Shown: positions 4,957 through 7,485 of the stretch, in pieces
Numbering within the stretch: position 1 is the stretch's first letter
Layout of the letters: each line of letters opens with the position of its first letter
Assembly: GCA_000997105.1 (NCBI GenBank)
Contig: LCEJ01000070.1
Coordinates: 1-7,485, forward strand
Length of the DNA: 7,485 nt
Direction of reading: 5' to 3'
Origin: Candidatus Daviesbacteria bacterium GW2011_GWA2_42_7
GTDB lineage: Bacteria > Patescibacteriota > Microgenomatia > Daviesbacterales > UBA10151
Program-made: the position numbers and the translations under genes
The notes under the pieces: model-generated
Databases searched by the model: none
What the model was told of the DNA's origin: nothing
Seen by the model: only the letters and a program-made list of their open reading frames with translations

Positions 4957-6447
4957 ATGCCTAAGGCTTGGAAAGTCAGTCCCCATTACTCCGATAATTT
5001 AGTAGAGCAGTTTCTTTACAACCGCAGTATTAAAACTAAGGCCGGGAAAGATAAATTTTTAAACCCTAATCTGGAAGATTATAAAAAAGACCTGGAGATT
5101 CCCGGTATCGAAAAAGCTAAAAAAAGGATTCTTCAGGCCGTAGAAAACAAAGAGCTTGTTATTGTATACGGAGATTATGATGCCGATGGGGTTTGTGGGG
5201 CTGCTGTTTTATATTTGGGGCTTACATCTTTAGGGGCAAAAGTTTTGCCTTATATCCCCCACCGGGAAAAAGAGGGATATGGTTTATCCGAAGAAGGTCT
5301 CAAGTCTGTCAAAGAGAAAGGTGCTTCACTGGTCATTACCGTGGATAACGGTATAGTGGCAAATAAGGAAGCAGAGTTTGCTCAAGGGTTAGGATTGGAT
5401 TTAATAATTACGGACCACCATACCCTTTCGGATAAAAAGCCAAAGGCTTTGGCGATTGTCCATTCTACCGGGATGTCGTTGGGAGTAAACAGGGCTTTGG
5501 TAAAAATAGGATTGGAAAAACTCAACAAAACAAAAAGGATAGGGCTTTTGGCATTAATTGACCAGTCCGGTTTACAAAGGGGAGCGATAACTGCTTACAA
5601 CGTTGGCCATGTTTTAGGTCCCCGGATTAATGCCATGGGAAGATTAGAACATGCTATGGACTCACTCCGGATTCTTTGCACAAAGGATAAAGAAAAAGCA
5701 GAGAAGTTAGCAGGGGTTTTAGCAGAAACTAACGACCAAAAAAAGAAGCTGGCTATGGATGCAGTGCTTCAGGCTAAAGAAATGATCAACGAAGATATAA
5801 GTTTCCAGGGAAAAAAGATTTTAGTTTTACACAGCGAGTCGTGGATTTCAGGTATTGTCGGGCTGGTGGCAGGGAGGATTTGTGATGAATACCGAAAACC
5901 CACAATTATTATTTCCTCAGCCGAAGGTCAGGGTAAAGGGTCGGCCAGGTCCGGAAACGGTTTCAATGTTGTTGAGGCCATAAGGCAGTGTTCGGATATT
6001 TTGGTTGATGTAGGAGGCCATCCCCGGGCAGCAGGATTTACCATTGCTACCGAAAATATTACCCTTTTTAGGGAGAGGTTGGAAAAAATTGCGGAGATGG
6101 TGGAGGCAGAAGAAGATGTCTTGCAGGTGGAAGCGGTAGTAAAGACTGAAAATATCAATAAAAGGATGGTTAAAGACCTGGATCTTTTTGAACCAACGGG
6201 AGTGAGTAACCCCCAGCCTGTCCTTGCCAGTTTAGAAGTCAAAATTTCTGACATTAAAACTGTCGGTCAAGGCCAGCACTTAAAATTTACGGTAGATGGG
6301 ATTGACGCAATTGCTTTTTCTTTTGGGGAGCGGGTAGAGGATTTAAAAGACGGACAAAAAGTTGATTTGGCTTATTACCTGGAATTAAATAAATTTAACG
6401 GCCAGGAGAAGTTGCAATTTAAAATAATAGACATAAAATTGATATGA
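4957..6447 (+). CDS. recJ: Single-stranded-DNA exonuclease RecJ, missing an internal core segment
   Basis: RecJ degrades single-stranded DNA 5' to 3' in recombination and repair. From ATG 4957 the product is 496 residues: YGDYDADG (71-78, metal-binding Asp residues), TVDNG (128-132), the DHH motif (153-155), LGPRINAMGRL (220-230), WISGIVGLVAGR (296-307), the DHHA1 signature GGHPRAAG (353-360) and a C-terminal OB-like domain (about 405-496). After AIVHS (166-170) the chain jumps to GVNRALVKIGLEKLNKT. In RecJ proteins this interval holds a conserved L-x-G-x-GVA block and the GT-[VI]-AD-x-x-PL motif with another metal-binding Asp. About 50-70 residues seem absent, matching a length below the usual 560-570. 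Flanks stay in frame. The product may be inactive, or the sequence misassembled. ATG 4936 would add seven residues but overlaps the promoter. The stop is one base before the rel ATG. Confidence 0.93.
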   Translation: MPKAWKVSPHYSDNLVEQFLYNRSIKTKAGKDKFLNPNLEDYKKDLEIPGIEKAKKRILQAVENKELVIVYGDYDADGVCGAAVLYLGLTSLGAKVLPYIPHREKEGYGLSEEGLKSVKEKGASLVITVDNGIVANKEAEFAQGLGLDLIITDHHTLSDKKPKALAIVHSTGMSLGVNRALVKIGLEKLNKTKRIGLLALIDQSGLQRGAITAYNVGHVLGPRINAMGRLEHAMDSLRILCTKDKEKAEKLAGVLAETNDQKKKLAMDAVLQAKEMINEDISFQGKKILVLHSESWISGIVGLVAGRICDEYRKPTIIISSAEGQGKGSARSGNGFNVVEAIRQCSDILVDVGGHPRAAGFTIATENITLFRERLEKIAEMVEAEEDVLQVEAVVKTENINKRMVKDLDLFEPTGVSNPQPVLASLEVKISDIKTVGQGQHLKFTVDGIDAIAFSFGERVEDLKDGQKVDLAYYLELNKFNGQEKLQFKIIDIKLI

Positions 6448-6448
6448 T

Positions 6449-7485
6449 ATGGACCTAAATATCACACCCCCTTATAGCAAAGCTTTAGATTTTGCCCGGC
6501 TTTCTTTGGCCGGTAAGAAAAGGAACTCCGGGGAATTTGTTGTTGATCACTGTATTCGGGTAACAGAGACACTCTTGAGATTTAAAGTTAATGACCCCCC
6601 AACTTTAGTGGCCTCTATTTTGCACCATAGTTTGCATGAGGGCGCTGCTAATATCGAGGATATTAGAAAAGAGTTTGGGGAAGAGGTAGGTGTGATGATG
6701 GAGGCTTTTGAGAAGCTGCGTATCATAAAACCAAAAGAAGAGATGGGGGATGTGTTTGCAGAAAACTTGCGTAAAATGTTTTTGGTTTTAGCAAAAGACT
6801 TGCGGGTTGTTTTAATTAAGCTTGCCGATATTTTAGATAACCTGACGACTTTGCAGTATGTAGATGAGGTAAAAAGGAGAGAGGTCTGCCAAAAGGCACT
6901 GGAAATTTTTGCGCCTCTGGCAGAACGGTTAGGGATGGGGGAGATGCGGGGCCAGATGCAGGACCTAGCTTTTATGTACCTTCAGCCTGCTGAATATAAG
7001 TGGGTACAAAGTTACACAAAAAGTAATTTAGAAAAGTTAGGCAAAGAGCTTCTTAGAATAAAAGGAAGTATTACTCTAGCTTTGAAAAAAGAAGGCATAC
7101 CGGCAGAAGTACAAAGCAGGGTAAAACATATTTACTCTTTATATACAAAGTTAACAAGGCCGGAGATAAAAAAAGACCTAAGTAAAATTCATGACTTAAT
7201 AGCCTTAAGAATTATAGTTTCAGATACTGAGGAGTGTTACAAAGTGTTAGATATTGTCCATAAAGAGTTTAAGCCTTTACCGGAACCAATTTCAGATTAC
7301 ATTGCTCACCCACGCCCCAATGGTTACCAGTCTATCCATACCAGGGTTTACGGGTCGGGAGATCTACCTTTTGAAATACAGATACGGACGAGAGTAATGC
7401 ACGAGGAAGCGGAATACGGGGTGGCTGCACATTGGAACTATGCAGAAAAGAAGGAAAAGGGGTTATCAGATGAAAAAATTAGCCA
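6449..7485 (+). CDS. rel: RelA/SpoT-family (p)ppGpp synthetase with degenerate HD hydrolase site (3' end outside window)
   Basis: Long RSH enzymes make, and often break down, the alarmone (p)ppGpp in the stringent response. The visible 345 residues hold an HD-type domain (about 1-160) and a synthetase domain (about 190-345). Synthetase motifs are intact: RVKHIYSLYTKL (224-235), HDLIALRI (248-255), DYIAHPRPNGYQSIHT (283-298), EIQIRT (309-314) and MHEEAEYGVAAHW (317-329). In the hydrolase domain, R25, H34, H59, D127 and N131 match conserved positions. The usual HD motif (LLHDVVEDT) reads ILHHSLHEG (57-65), so the metal-binding Asp is His and the following Glu-Asp pair is His-Glu. Hydrolysis is therefore probably lost or altered. 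TGS and ACT domains would lie past the window end. It starts one base after recJ; a recJ-rel neighbourhood also occurs in Firmicutes, usually with apt between. No Shine-Dalgarno is seen, so translation is probably coupled. Confidence 0.95.
   Translation, partial: MDLNITPPYSKALDFARLSLAGKKRNSGEFVVDHCIRVTETLLRFKVNDPPTLVASILHHSLHEGAANIEDIRKEFGEEVGVMMEAFEKLRIIKPKEEMGDVFAENLRKMFLVLAKDLRVVLIKLADILDNLTTLQYVDEVKRREVCQKALEIFAPLAERLGMGEMRGQMQDLAFMYLQPAEYKWVQSYTKSNLEKLGKELLRIKGSITLALKKEGIPAEVQSRVKHIYSLYTKLTRPEIKKDLSKIHDLIALRIIVSDTEECYKVLDIVHKEFKPLPEPISDYIAHPRPNGYQSIHTRVYGSGDLPFEIQIRTRVMHEEAEYGVAAHWNYAEKKEKGLSDEKIS

Noticed and set aside
5460..5480. Intein or intron scar in recJ
   Set aside because: An excised intervening sequence would leave the host protein complete. 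Here conserved host sequence is missing, which is the opposite pattern.
1..7485. Alternative genetic code (TGA read as Gly)
   Set aside because: recJ ends at a TGA exactly where the family ends, and the next gene begins directly after it. Internal in-frame TGA codons are not seen in the intact genes.

Overview
The window is a gene-dense stretch (roughly 40-45 % GC, estimated by eye) of an ordinary bacterial housekeeping region. Gaps between genes are 1-38 bp or small overlaps. The style suggests a member of the Candidate Phyla Radiation (Patescibacteria), possibly Microgenomates-like: short SecD without large insertions, extreme compaction, frequent AGG arginine codons, and two genes I cannot assign lodged between secD and secF. 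This placement is an inference from style, not from a marker gene. TGA works as a stop, so the Gly-TGA code of Gracilibacteria/Absconditabacteria is not in use. A Shine-Dalgarno site close to consensus precedes one gene.

Layout. (1) Bases 2-3405, plus strand: the last codons of an unidentified gene, then secD, a membrane-anchored or secreted protein with a possible double-psi-beta-barrel end, a small helical acidic protein, and secF. Junctions of 5, 1, -4 and -4 bp indicate one translationally coupled operon. SecF is broken: about 30-35 residues of its conserved core are missing and the last two membrane helices lie in another frame. (2) Bases 3403-3446: a 9-bp tandem repeat that includes both converging stop codons and contains a 22-bp perfect palindrome followed by a T run, probably a terminator. 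(3) Bases 3425-4918, minus strand: CCA-adding tRNA nucleotidyltransferase with an HD domain. A 101-bp GC- and CpG-rich segment bounded by 10-bp inverted repeats sits inside its coding region and is read through in frame. (4) Bases 4920-4953: two overlapping divergent promoters whose predicted starts lie at or just before the start codons of cca and recJ, suggesting leaderless or nearly leaderless mRNAs. (5) Bases 4957-7485, plus strand: recJ, then one base later a RelA/SpoT-family (p)ppGpp enzyme that runs off the end. RecJ lacks an internal conserved block of roughly 50-70 residues. The RSH protein keeps its synthetase motifs but has lost the Asp of the HD hydrolase motif.

The genes serve protein export (SecDF), tRNA maturation, DNA repair and the stringent response. 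I see no clear new multi-gene system. The best leads are the palindromic element inside cca, the degenerate Rel hydrolase site, the gene pair inside the secDF operon, and the two internal deletions (secF, recJ). The deletions should first be tested as assembly errors. No CRISPR array, tRNA, rRNA or transposase was seen, and no gene-free stretch exceeds 40 bp.
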